From NCBI GenBank assembly GCA_949291295.1, contig CASEVE010000002.1, forward strand, positions 54,098 to 118,097: 64,000 nt of DNA. Direction: 5' to 3'. This document shows positions 34,934 to 43,390 of this stretch, piece after piece. The number at the start of each line of letters is the position of its first letter. The stretch's first letter is position 1. The stretch is from an uncultured Olsenella sp. (GTDB taxonomy: Bacteria > Actinomycetota > Coriobacteriia > Coriobacteriales > Atopobiaceae). The position numbers were made by a program, and so were the translations under genes. Under the pieces are notes generated by a model that did not search any database, was not told the DNA's origin, and was given only the letters and a program-made list of their open reading frames with translations.

Positions 34934-36133
34934 ATGCCCAGCGCCCCCGCCAAGACCCCGATCTCTGCCCGCGAGCTCCTGCCGCTTCTTGCCCTCACGC
35001 TCTCGGCGTTTCTGCTCAACACTTCGGAGTTTGTGCCCATCGGGCTGCTTACCGACATTGCTGAGGCGTTCTCGCTCAGCGAGTCGGGGGCGGGTCTTAT
35101 GGTCTCCATCTACGCCTGGGCCGTGGCGCTGCTCTCGCTTCCGCTCATGATCGCTGCCAGCCGCATCTCTCCCAAGGCGCTCATCATATGCGTGCTCGCG
35201 GTCTTTGCCGCAGGCCAGGTTGGTTCTGCTGTGGCGCCCACCTTTGAGTTGCTCGTAGCCTCCCGCCTTGTGGTGGCGGCCGCGCACGCAATCTTCTGGT
35301 CCGTGGCCTCGCCTTTTGCCGTTCGCGTGGCAGCTCCGGAGCGCTCCTCGCTGGCAATGTCGATGATCGTCACGGGAACCTCGGTCGCCATGATCTTTGG
35401 CCTGCCGCTGGGACGAGCCCTCGGCATCGCGCTCGGCTGGCGCATGACGTTCGTCTGCGTCGCGGCTGCCGCGCTCCTGGCGCTGCTCGCGCTCCTCGCC
35501 TTCTTCCCCAGACTGAAGAGGAGCGAGCCCTTTACGCTCTCTCGTCTGCCCGAGCTAGCGCACAACCGGCCCCTCATTGGCCTCTACCTCGCAACGATTC
35601 TTTATGCCACCGGCTACTACACCGGCTATAGCTATATCGAGCCGTTCCTCCAGCAGGTGGCGCAGATGCCCGACGTCCTCATCACCGCGGCGCTCACGAT
35701 CTTTGGCGTGGCGGGACTGGCGGGAAGCTGGCTCTTTGCCCGATTCTTCGACGGGCATCGTCGCGCCTTCCTTTCTGCCGCCATGATCGGGGTCTCTGCC
35801 GCGCTGTTCATCCTTCTGCCCCTTGCCGGGTGGGTGATCGGTCCTCTTGTGACCTGCATCGTCTGGGGCATCTCCGCCACGGCGTTCAACGTTGCCGCAC
35901 AGGCCGAGGTCATACGAATCACCTCAGAGGAGGCATCCGCCGTGGCCATGTCAATCTTCTCGGGGCTCTTCAACGTGGGCATTGGGACCGGCTCCATCGT
36001 GGGTGGAGTCGTCTGCGACGGGCCTGGCGTGAGCCTCGTGGGCGCGGTCGGCGGCGTCATTGCCGTAGCGGGCGCGCTTTACTGCGTGATGAGGCTCGGC
36101 AGCCTTCTCGAACGGGTAGGAAAGGCTGCCTAG
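34934..36133 (+). CDS. MFS efflux transporter, DHA1/sugar-efflux type
   Basis: 399-aa major facilitator protein with twelve predicted helices. It opens LLPLLALTLSAFLLNTSEFVPIGLL, in pieces, typical of the SotB/YdhP/AraJ branch of DHA1 drug:H+ antiporters, followed by SESGAGLMVSIYAWAVALLSLP and the RFFDGHRRAFL loop between helices. Members export sugars, arabinose analogues, purine nucleosides or chloramphenicol; the substrate is not predictable here. ATG 34934 is preceded by GAAAGGACG. It is divergent from the ligase gene and convergent with the ECF operon across a 136-bp palindromic element. Confidence 0.9.
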   Translation: MPSAPAKTPISARELLPLLALTLSAFLLNTSEFVPIGLLTDIAEAFSLSESGAGLMVSIYAWAVALLSLPLMIAASRISPKALIICVLAVFAAGQVGSAVAPTFELLVASRLVVAAAHAIFWSVASPFAVRVAAPERSSLAMSMIVTGTSVAMIFGLPLGRALGIALGWRMTFVCVAAAALLALLALLAFFPRLKRSEPFTLSRLPELAHNRPLIGLYLATILYATGYYTGYSYIEPFLQQVAQMPDVLITAALTIFGVAGLAGSWLFARFFDGHRRAFLSAAMIGVSAALFILLPLAGWVIGPLVTCIVWGISATAFNVAAQAEVIRITSEEASAVAMSIFSGLFNVGIGTGSIVGGVVCDGPGVSLVGAVGGVIAVAGALYCVMRLGSLLERVGKAA

Positions 36134-36150
36134 AGGCCTTCCTGAGGGCA

Positions 36151-36286
36151 AAAATCCGGTTGTAGGTTGTTTTACAGAAGAAGCCGGAGTATCAAAGAAA
36201 AAACGCTTGCGGAGCCGCAGGTAGAAAATGCGACCGCGTGGGTAGTACTTAGCGTTCTCGGCTGAAACGACCTACAACCGGATTTT
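36151..36286. repeat. 136-bp structured inverted-repeat element
   Basis: Outer arms 36151-36172 and 36265-36286 pair over 22 bp with one mismatch, beginning AAAATCCGGTTGTAGG. Inside, AGCCG and CGGCT, AACGCT and AGCGTT, and a small GCGG/CCGC hairpin can stack as further stems. The interior is unusually A-rich for this genome. It lies between the convergent MFS gene and ECF S-component gene. It may be a two-way terminator, a MITE or a structured RNA. Confidence 0.7.
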
Positions 36287-36359
36287 CCTCGGTGCACGGC
36301 GGCTCGCGGGTCGGAAATCACCGCCAAACAGGCGCTGATAACCGACGGAACGCACCCAG

Positions 36360-36896
36360 CTACTCCTCCGGGTAGCGGGGCGGAACGAGTCCGGCCCGCT
36401 CAAGAGAGACCACGATAGGGACCACAACGGCAAACTGCAGAACAATGCCCACGAGGCTCGTGAAGAACGAGGCGGCAAGCCACGCCTCGAGCGAGTAGGC
36501 ACCGGGCGAGAAGATGAGCGCGCGCAGCACGCCATTGACAACGCGCCCCGCGATCATCGCGCCGATAAGCGAGACGTAGAGGTCAACAGTAATGATGCCA
36601 GTACGCACGAACGTGGAGAGCAGGCCAGCAACCAGACCATAGGTGAGCAGCTCGCAGGTCATGGGCACCACCATGGGCGCCGCAGGCATGCCGGTGAGCA
36701 GGCTAGAGAGCACAGGACCGAGCAGGCCGGTGACGGCACCCGCCACGGGACCGGCAACAAGTCCAGAGATCATGACGGGAATGTGCATGGGCAGCCATGT
36801 GGCGCCCGCATTGGGAATGGAATGGAAGGCCATCGGCAGCACGATGCAAAGCGCCGCGCAAACCGCGGCGATGACAATCCTTTTGACCTGGCTCAT
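36360..36896 (-). CDS. ECF transporter substrate-binding S component
   Basis: 178-aa membrane protein with about six helices and the S-component pattern in the N-terminal third: ATWLPMHIPVMISGLVAG and PVAGAVTGLLGPVLSSLLTG. S components bind a vitamin or metal and dock on the EcfT-A-A' module. The substrate is unknown: none of the riboflavin, biotin, thiamine or folate signatures stands out. Its ATG overlaps the EcfT stop by one base (TGATG), and it is the last gene of a four-gene minus-strand operon. A dedicated S gene in the ECF operon suggests a group I-like arrangement. Confidence 0.82.
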   Translation of the reverse strand: MSQVKRIVIAAVCAALCIVLPMAFHSIPNAGATWLPMHIPVMISGLVAGPVAGAVTGLLGPVLSSLLTGMPAAPMVVPMTCELLTYGLVAGLLSTFVRTGIITVDLYVSLIGAMIAGRVVNGVLRALIFSPGAYSLEAWLAASFFTSLVGIVLQFAVVVPIVVSLERAGLVPPRYPEE

Positions 36897-37624
36897 CAGC
36901 GAACCTTCCTTTCTACCCTTCCGTCAGAGCCGCGCGGCGTGGACAGACGGTATCCACGTGCCTCCATAGCAGCAGAAAGCTCATCGGCACGGCGGATGGC
37001 AGACACAAACATGGGAATCAACAGTCGAATATAGCTGACGGCGCGTCGCATAATACCACGAGTAGCAACACCACTGCAACGTATCTCTTGCGCACGCATG
37101 AGCTGGCGGCTCTCGCGCAGAAGGGTGGGAACAAACTGAACGGTTACGCCGACGGCGAGCGCCACGACCTCAACGGGAAGACCCAGGCGCGCAAGCGGAC
37201 TCAAAACCGACCGCACGCCCGAAACGAGCTCCTGAGGGCGCGTCGTAGCCGTGAGTAGCGTGCCCAGCACGAGAATGAGCAGCGTGCGCACGACGATGCG
37301 CGCACCCTGCGCAAGCCCCGCCGCTGTAAGGTGAGCGGGACCAAGAACGAAGATTGGGTCAACATCACTGAAGAGCAGCGCGTTAAGCACAAGAACCACA
37401 AGGAGAAACCAGCGAAGGGCCCATGCCGCGCGCGCCGCGTCACGCCACCCGACCCGCGAGACGGCAACGAGCGTGGCAACGCCAAGGGCGACGGCGGCTA
37501 GCTCAAGCGGACTCGACGCCAAAACGACAAGAGCAACGCAGAAGAGAAGTCCCACGAGCTTTGCCACGGCGGGAGCTCTGTGAAGCGGCGAGTCCGCCCA
37601 CATGTAGCCGGACATCGACCTCAT
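36896..37624 (-). CDS. ecfT: ECF transporter transmembrane component EcfT
   Basis: 242-aa membrane scaffold with four to five helices. The coupling helices that contact the ATPases are visible near the C-terminus: FVPTLLRESRQLMRAQEIRC and RRADELSAAMEARGYR, with the conserved Ala-Arg-Gly motif. ATG 37624 overlaps the EcfA2 stop as ATGA, so translation is coupled. EcfT joins the two ATPases to the S component encoded next. Its length is slightly shorter than the usual 265 aa. A longer in-frame extension to 37732 lies inside the ATPase gene and is not used. Confidence 0.88.
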   Translation of the reverse strand: MRSMSGYMWADSPLHRAPAVAKLVGLLFCVALVVLASSPLELAAVALGVATLVAVSRVGWRDAARAAWALRWFLLVVLVLNALLFSDVDPIFVLGPAHLTAAGLAQGARIVVRTLLILVLGTLLTATTRPQELVSGVRSVLSPLARLGLPVEVVALAVGVTVQFVPTLLRESRQLMRAQEIRCSGVATRGIMRRAVSYIRLLIPMFVSAIRRADELSAAMEARGYRLSTPRGSDGRVERKVR

Positions 37625-38463
37625 AACGCCCTCCCCAAAACAATGGCGGCAGCGAGCTCCTCGGCCGTGAGCGGAGAGCCCGCAACAACCACGCCGGAGC
37701 GCCTGAGCGCCCTTGCGGTGCGGGCCGCGCACGCCGCCTCAAGACCGTGCGCCCCCATGAGGTCGGCGTTGCCCAGAAGGTCACGAACGGGACCGTCAAG
37801 CGTCACGCGCCCGTCCTCAAGCGTCACTACCCTACCGGCCACACGGGCCAAGGCGTTGGCGTCGTGGCTTGCAACCACAACAGTTGCCCCGTCATCAGCC
37901 GCCGAGCAAATCGCAGAAAGACAGGCCTCGCGAGAACGCGGGTCAAGTCCCGCCGTGGGCTCGTCGAGAAGAAGCAAACGGGGGCGCATCGCGAGTACGG
38001 AGGCAATGGCAACGCGTCGCTGCTGGCCGCCGGAGAGCGCAAACGGAGAGCGCCTGCCCAGCCCATCGAGAGAAAGGCCCAGAAGCCCAAAGGCATGGGA
38101 GGCCCTACGTCGTGCCTCGCGCGGAGAAATGCCACGCGCGAGCAGGCCAAAGCTCACCTCTCGCTCAACCGTGGGCTCAAAGAACTGACGCTCAGGAATC
38201 TGGAAGACAAGCCCTATCTGACCAGAAAAACCTCTTACCGCGTCACCATGAAGCGCATCACGTCCGTCCACGAGAAGACGCCCCGAATCGGGCCTAAGCG
38301 CACCGGCAAGCACCTCGAGCAACGTTGACTTGCCAGATCCCGTCCGACCCATCACGCCGGTGACGCCTGCGTCAAAGGCAAGCGTGACGCCGTCAAGCGC
38401 AAGGACCTTCTCGCCCGGCGCCCCCTCGTAGGCCAAGGAGACGTCCTCAAGGCTCACATACAC
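37621..38463 (-). CDS. ecfA2: ECF transporter ATPase (EcfA2-like)
   Basis: 280-aa ATPase with Walker A GRTGSGKST, the ECF-type Q-loop FQIPERQFFEPTVEREV, signature LSGGQQRRV and Walker B LLLLDEPTAGLDP. The FQ-x-P-E-x-Q pattern is diagnostic of ECF ATPases. The start is uncertain: GTG 38463 or GTG 38457 overlap the end of the upstream ATPase gene by a few bases and give the normal length; a longer frame to 38538 would read through it. The C-terminal 60 residues form the usual small regulatory extension. Confidence 0.88.
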   Translation of the reverse strand: MYVSLEDVSLAYEGAPGEKVLALDGVTLAFDAGVTGVMGRTGSGKSTLLEVLAGALRPDSGRLLVDGRDALHGDAVRGFSGQIGLVFQIPERQFFEPTVEREVSFGLLARGISPREARRRASHAFGLLGLSLDGLGRRSPFALSGGQQRRVAIASVLAMRPRLLLLDEPTAGLDPRSREACLSAICSAADDGATVVVASHDANALARVAGRVVTLEDGRVTLDGPVRDLLGNADLMGAHGLEAACAARTARALRRSGVVVAGSPLTAEELAAAIVLGRAL

Positions 38464-39278
38464 AGGGCGCTCACCAGCCCCTCCACGGTTACCGGAGCGG
38501 GACCCTGGACGCCTCCGAGTCTGACGAGCTCCTTCCACGCGCGTGCCACGAGCGGCATCTCAAGGCCCGCCGACGCAAGAAGCTCCTCGTCGGTCAGCAC
38601 GTCAGCGGGTGAGCCGGTGGCCGCGACCTCACCATTGCGCATGACCACGACGCGATCGGCCCGGGCGGCAAGCTCCATATCATGCGTGATCCAGATAATG
38701 GTGGCACCGCGCTCCGACCGAGCGGCGAGCACCGCGCTCACAAGGTCGTCTCGACCCTGCGGGTCAATCATCGAGGTTGCCTCATCGAGCACGATTACCC
38801 GCGGACCGCTCGCAAGCACCCCGGCAAGCGCCACGCGCTGCTGCTGGCCGCCGGAGAGCGCATGCACGTCACGACGCTCAAATCCCTCGAGACCAACCGC
38901 GACAAGAGCCGAGAAGGCCAGCGTGCTTGCATCCTTCTCGCTTGCCCCAAAGTTGCGCGGTCCAAACGCCACGTCCTCCCCCACCACCGAGGACACGAAT
39001 TGGTTCTCAGGATTTTGAAACACCATGCCACATGCCCGGCGGAGCTCCCAGAGGGCGTCAGGGTCCGAAGCGTTGAGTCCGGCCACCTCAAGCTCGCCCT
39101 CCTGCAGCGGGATGAGAGCGTTGAGATGGCGGGCGAAGGTGGTCTTTCCTGACCCGTTTTCTCCGACGATGGCGACAAGCTCTCCCGGGGAAACGTCAAG
39201 AGAGACGTTGCGCAGGGTGGGCCGGCTGCGCACGTACGCATGCGAGACCCCGCGCGCCTCCACGATCTTCTCGTCCAC
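38454..39278 (-). CDS. ecfA1: ECF transporter ATPase (EcfA1-like)
   Basis: 274-aa ATPase with Walker A GENGSGKTT, Q-loop FQNPENQFVSSVVGEDV, signature LSGGQQQRV and Walker B VIVLDEATSMIDP, followed by the switch His in IIWITHDMEL. It is the first gene of the operon ecfA1-ecfA2-ecfT-S. GTG 39278, behind GGGAGGG, is preferred; in-frame ATGs at 39323 and 39332 would add residues without homology. The upstream region to the divergent hydroxylase genes is 187 bases and shows no obvious riboswitch, so the vitamin cannot be inferred from regulation. Confidence 0.88.
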   Translation of the reverse strand: MDEKIVEARGVSHAYVRSRPTLRNVSLDVSPGELVAIVGENGSGKTTFARHLNALIPLQEGELEVAGLNASDPDALWELRRACGMVFQNPENQFVSSVVGEDVAFGPRNFGASEKDASTLAFSALVAVGLEGFERRDVHALSGGQQQRVALAGVLASGPRVIVLDEATSMIDPQGRDDLVSAVLAARSERGATIIWITHDMELAARADRVVVMRNGEVAATGSPADVLTDEELLASAGLEMPLVARAWKELVRLGGVQGPAPVTVEGLVSALCM

Positions 39279-39465
39279 CAGCCCTCCCAACTTAATGACA
39301 AAACGTCGCCTATTGTAGCCCATATCCCACATTGAGGCGTTGTCGCACCGGGGTGCGCGCGAGCCGGATGCGTTATGTCATCGAAAGCATAACGCCGCAC
39401 TCCGCAGCGTCACTTACCTGCGGTATTCTTAGGGAGTTCCCATCAGACACCCATAAGGAGGACAC

Positions 39466-40278
39466 GTGCTCACCTTTGAGAAGTACGTTCGCCCCGGAAC
39501 AACGCGGCAGGCCTATGAGCTCCTGCAGGAGAACCGCCAGGCCACGGTGATCGGCGGCATGATGTGGCTTCGCCTCGCCGATCGCGTTGCCCCTCTCGGG
39601 ATCGACCTCTCCCACTGCGGGCTCGACAAGATCGAGGAGACCGAGAGCGCGTTTCGAATCGGCGCCATGGTGACGCTGGGCCAGCTCGAGAACCACAAGC
39701 GCTTCCAGGCCGCCACCTGCGGCATCTTCACCGAGGCGGTCCGTGACATCGTGGGAACGCAGTTCCGCAACCTCGCCACCGTGGGAGGGTCGCTCTACGC
39801 GCGCATGGGCTTCTCCGACATCGTCACGGCGCTGCTGGCGCTCGACACCGAGGTCGAGCTCGAGGGAGCGGGCACCATGCCCATCATTCCCTTTGTGGAG
39901 CGCGGGGCGAGAAACGACGTCCTCACCCACATCGTCGTGCGCAAGCATCGCTACCAGGCCGCCTTTGAGTCCGTGCGCAACGCGGCGACGGACTTCTCCG
40001 CACTCAACGCGGCGGCGGCCTGCTGGCAGGGCTCCTGGCACGTCACCGTGGGCGCACGTCCCAAGAAGGCCACGCTCGTGACCGGCGGCGAGCGCATCCC
40101 GCTGCGCGCCGAGTTCTCCCCCGAAGAGCTCTCCGCCGTCTGCGAGCTCGCCGAGAGCCTGGACTTTGGTGACGACCTGCGCGGCACCGCCGAGTGGCGC
40201 CGCGCCGTTGCTCCCGAGCTTGTCCGTCGCGCCGTTAAGCGCGCCGCAAAGAAGCCCCTCGTCGAGAAGGAGGCATAA
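39466..40278 (+). CDS. FAD-binding subunit of molybdenum hydroxylase
   Basis: 270-aa medium subunit of the xanthine dehydrogenase family, which passes electrons from the iron-sulfur clusters to FAD. The FAD-binding features are TVIGGMMWLRLADR and QFRNLATVGGSLYARMGFSDIVTALLALD, where the first Gly-rich loop and the NLATVGGSL motif bind the dinucleotide. GTG 39466 is preceded by AAGGAGGACAC. Four bases separate its stop from the next gene, a fusion of the other two subunits. The length matches the CoxM/XdhB class. Confidence 0.9.
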   Translation: MLTFEKYVRPGTTRQAYELLQENRQATVIGGMMWLRLADRVAPLGIDLSHCGLDKIEETESAFRIGAMVTLGQLENHKRFQAATCGIFTEAVRDIVGTQFRNLATVGGSLYARMGFSDIVTALLALDTEVELEGAGTMPIIPFVERGARNDVLTHIVVRKHRYQAAFESVRNAATDFSALNAAAACWQGSWHVTVGARPKKATLVTGGERIPLRAEFSPEELSAVCELAESLDFGDDLRGTAEWRRAVAPELVRRAVKRAAKKPLVEKEA

Positions 40279-40281
40279 GCG

Positions 40282-43077
40282 ATGCAGATCAACCTCACCC
40301 TGAACGGCGTGGCGCTCTCCGAGGACGTCCGTCCGGACATGACCCTCTTCGACTTCTGCCGCGCCCACGGCTACAAGTCCGTCAAGTGCGCCTGCGAGAC
40401 CTCCAACTGCGGCCTCTGCACCGTGCTCTTGGACGGCGAGCCCGTGCTCTCCTGCTCCATCATGATGGCGCGCGTGGACGGCCATGAGGTCACCACACTC
40501 GAGGGTATGCGCGACGGCCGCCGCGAGCTCTTGGCCCAGTGCCTCGCCGAGGAGGGTGCCGAGCAGTGCGGCTTCTGCGCGCCGGGCCTTGAGATGGCCG
40601 TGCTCGCGCTCGACGCCACCCACGCGGGCGCCGACGACGAGACCATGCGCCGCTACCTCTCCGGCAACCTCTGCCGCTGCTCCGGTTATGCAAGCCAGAT
40701 GCGAGCCATCCGCCGCTTCCTCGCCCGCCACGCAAACGGCGGTGAGCTGCCCCCGCGCGAAGTGCCCGCCGATCCCACCACCGAGTCGGGCACCCCGCAC
40801 GCTCAGATCACGCGTCCCGTGGCGAAGAAGGACTCCGGAGCGCTTCTTTCCGGCGCGCCTGTCTACACCGCCGACCTCGCTCCCGAAGGTGCCCTCGTGG
40901 TGAAGCTCGTGCGCAGCCGCCACGCCAACGCGCTGGTCACGGACATCGACAAGAGCCGCGCGCTCGAGGTTCCCGGCGTCGTGGCGATCTTTGGCCCGGA
41001 CGACGTGCCCCACCACCGCTTCACCCTGGCTGGTCAGAGCTTCCCCGAGCCAAGCCCCTACGACACGGTGCTCCTGGACCGCCACGTGCGCTACGTGGGC
41101 GACGAGGTTGCCATGGTCGTGGCCGAGACCGAGGCCGCGGCTGCCGCTGGCGTTAAGGCCGTGAAGGTCACCTACGAGCAGCTGCCCGCCATCGTTAACG
41201 TGGAGGAGGCGCTCGACAACGCAATCGTCATCCATGACGAGGATGATTGGACGCCCGGCGGCGACAAGTCCGGAGACCCGAGCCGCAACCTCGTGGCGCA
41301 CGGCGAGCGCGTCCACGGGGACCTGGAGGCCGCCTTTGCCGCCTCTGACGTGGTTATCGAGCGCACCTACCGCACGCAGGCCACGCAGCAGTCCATGATG
41401 GAGACGTTCCGCTCCTTTGCCTACACCGACGCCTTTGGCCGTCTCACCGTGGTGAGCTCCACGCAGGTGCCCTTCCACATCCGCCGCCAGGTGGCAAACG
41501 CCCTCGGCATCCCCAAGCACCAGGTGCGCGTCATCAAGCCGCGCGTGGGCGGCGGCTTTGGCGCCAAGCAGAGCGGGTGCAACGAGCCCTTCGCCGCCTT
41601 TGCTGCGATGAAGACCGGACGTCCGTGCGTGTGCACCTACACGCGCGCGGAGACCATGAGCTGCTCCAACACGCGCCACGAGATGGTCCTCAAGGTCCGC
41701 ATGGGCGCGCGGCGCGACGGCACGATCTGTGCCATCGACCTCTACGCCCTCTCCAACGCCGGCGCCTACGGCTACCACGGCACCACCACGGTCACGCTCG
41801 TGGGCGGAAAGGCGCTGCCGATCTACAACCCGGTGGCGGCGAGCCGTTTCTCCTACGACGTGGTCTACACCAACACCACGCCGGGCGGCGCCTACCGCGG
41901 CTACGGCGCGACGCAGGGTTGCTTCGCCGTGGAGTCCGCCGTCAACGAGATGGCGGACGAGCTCGGCATGGACCCGTGCGAGCTGCGCCTCAAGAACCTC
42001 GTGGGTCCCGGCGAGACCCTCTGGCAGCTCAACGACGAGCACCTCTACAGCTGCCGCCTCGACGAGTGCCTCGAGCGCGCGATGGACATGGTGGGCTGGA
42101 AGGACCGGCCCCTCTCCGAGGACCTCGGCGACCGCGTGCGCGGCCTGGGCGTGTCCCTTACCATGCAGGGCTCTGGCATCGCGATGGTAGACATCGCCAA
42201 CGTGGACATCCGCCTCGAGGACGACGGCTTCTACGTGCTCTCCATCGGCGCCACCGACGTGGGCACCGGCGCGGACACCATCCTCGCGCAGATGGCAGCC
42301 GAGGCGCTCGGCTGTGATGTGGACCGCATCGTCACCAAGGGCGTTGACACCGACACCTCCCCCTTCGACACCGGCGCCTACGCCTCCTCCGGCACCTACA
42401 CCACCGGCGGCGCCGTCGTGCGCGCGGCAGAGGATCTCGTACGGCAGATTCGCGAGCAGGCGGCCCGCGTCTTTGGCGTGGGCGAGAAGGACGTGGAGTT
42501 TGACGGCGAGTCCGTGCGCTGCGTCGGCGCGAACGGCACTGAGCAGGAGATGACGGTCGGCGCCCTGGCCAACAAGCTCATCGGCTTTGGCCTGCACCCC
42601 GGTATGCTCGAGGGCCACGGCACCAACGCTCAGCCCACTTCGCCGCCACCCTACATGGCCGGCGTGGCAGAGGTCGAGGTCGACAAGGCCACGGGCAAGG
42701 TCACGGTCACCGACTACGCGGCCGTCGTGGACTGCGGCACCGTCATCAACCCGGCGCTCGCGCGCGTGCAGGCCGAGGGCGGCATCGCCCAGGGCATTGG
42801 CATGGCGCTCACCGAGGACGTGGTCCGCGACGAGCGCGGGAACCTCCGCACCGGCGACCTCATGACCTACAAGCTGCCCACCCGCATGGACGTTCCCGAG
42901 CCGCGCGTGGAGTTCATGCCCAGCTTTGAGCCCACGGGGCCCTTCGGCGCCAAGTCCATCGGCGAGGTCGTCATCAACACGCCTTCGCCCGCGATCATGA
43001 GCGCCGTGGCGCACGCCACCGGACGCTACGTCCGTGACTTGCCCATCACCCCGAGCAAGGTTCTTCTCGGCGAATAA
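40282..43077 (+). CDS. Xanthine dehydrogenase-type fused 2Fe-2S and molybdopterin subunit
   Basis: 931-aa fusion. Residues 1-155 form the small subunit with two [2Fe-2S] sites: CACETSNCGLC with the partner Cys in VLSC, then CGFCAPG and LCRCSGY. From about 175 on is the molybdopterin subunit, with PVYTADLAPEGALVVKL, RYVGDEVAMVV, QATQQSMMET, VGGGFGAKQ (cofactor loop), TTPGGAYRGYGATQG and GGIAQGIGMAL. Such enzymes oxidise purines or other N-heterocycles. Fusion of small and large subunits, with FAD on a separate chain, is known in anaerobe purine hydroxylases. No molybdenum cofactor genes lie in the window. Substrate is inferred to be a purine because xpt and a deaminase-like amidohydrolase are in the same region. 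Confidence 0.9.
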   Translation: MQINLTLNGVALSEDVRPDMTLFDFCRAHGYKSVKCACETSNCGLCTVLLDGEPVLSCSIMMARVDGHEVTTLEGMRDGRRELLAQCLAEEGAEQCGFCAPGLEMAVLALDATHAGADDETMRRYLSGNLCRCSGYASQMRAIRRFLARHANGGELPPREVPADPTTESGTPHAQITRPVAKKDSGALLSGAPVYTADLAPEGALVVKLVRSRHANALVTDIDKSRALEVPGVVAIFGPDDVPHHRFTLAGQSFPEPSPYDTVLLDRHVRYVGDEVAMVVAETEAAAAAGVKAVKVTYEQLPAIVNVEEALDNAIVIHDEDDWTPGGDKSGDPSRNLVAHGERVHGDLEAAFAASDVVIERTYRTQATQQSMMETFRSFAYTDAFGRLTVVSSTQVPFHIRRQVANALGIPKHQVRVIKPRVGGGFGAKQSGCNEPFAAFAAMKTGRPCVCTYTRAETMSCSNTRHEMVLKVRMGARRDGTICAIDLYALSNAGAYGYHGTTTVTLVGGKALPIYNPVAASRFSYDVVYTNTTPGGAYRGYGATQGCFAVESAVNEMADELGMDPCELRLKNLVGPGETLWQLNDEHLYSCRLDECLERAMDMVGWKDRPLSEDLGDRVRGLGVSLTMQGSGIAMVDIANVDIRLEDDGFYVLSIGATDVGTGADTILAQMAAEALGCDVDRIVTKGVDTDTSPFDTGAYASSGTYTTGGAVVRAAEDLVRQIREQAARVFGVGEKDVEFDGESVRCVGANGTEQEMTVGALANKLIGFGLHPGMLEGHGTNAQPTSPPPYMAGVAEVEVDKATGKVTVTDYAAVVDCGTVINPALARVQAEGGIAQGIGMALTEDVVRDERGNLRTGDLMTYKLPTRMDVPEPRVEFMPSFEPTGPFGAKSIGEVVINTPSPAIMSAVAHATGRYVRDLPITPSKVLLGE

Positions 43078-43099
43078 TTGTTCTGCGTAGCCACCCTTT

Positions 43100-43289
43100 G
43101 GGGCAGTTTCTAGACGGTTTTCAAGGTCAAACCGTCCGGAAGCTGCCCCAACTTTGTATACCGAGAAGAACGGGCGCGTTCCGGACGAAACTCATCCCGA
43201 AACCGTCCACAACCCGCCCGAACCGAGCAGCCACGGAAACGGGCGCGCTCCGGACGAAACTCATCCCGAAACCGTCCACAACCCGCCCC
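43100..43289. repeat. Array of three 50-bp dyad units (family A)
   Basis: This array occupies most of the 313-base gap between the hydroxylase and the ABC exporter. Units are 43100-43149, 43171-43220 and 43240-43289, each exactly 50 bases, spaced by 21 and 19. The last two differ at only a few positions. The first has arms GGGGCAG and CTGCCCC with inner GACGGTTT and AAACCGTC. No coding sequence is apparent in the remaining bases. Confidence 0.85.
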
Positions 43290-43390
43290 AAGTCAAATGC
43301 CCCGGAGTTGAATGACACACCGATAACAACCTCCCCTTCCCGCCCGCGGTAGAATCAGACGATTGACCACTCTCCCCGCACGGAGGCCAG

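Noticed and set aside
39279..39465. Vitamin riboswitch before the ECF operon
   Set aside because: No cobalamin, TPP or FMN conserved elements are visible on either strand.
39373..43014. 1213-codon open frame on the minus strand opposite the hydroxylase genes
   Set aside because: It is a GC-rich shadow frame, Val/His/Gly-rich without domains, while the plus strand carries clear conserved enzymes.
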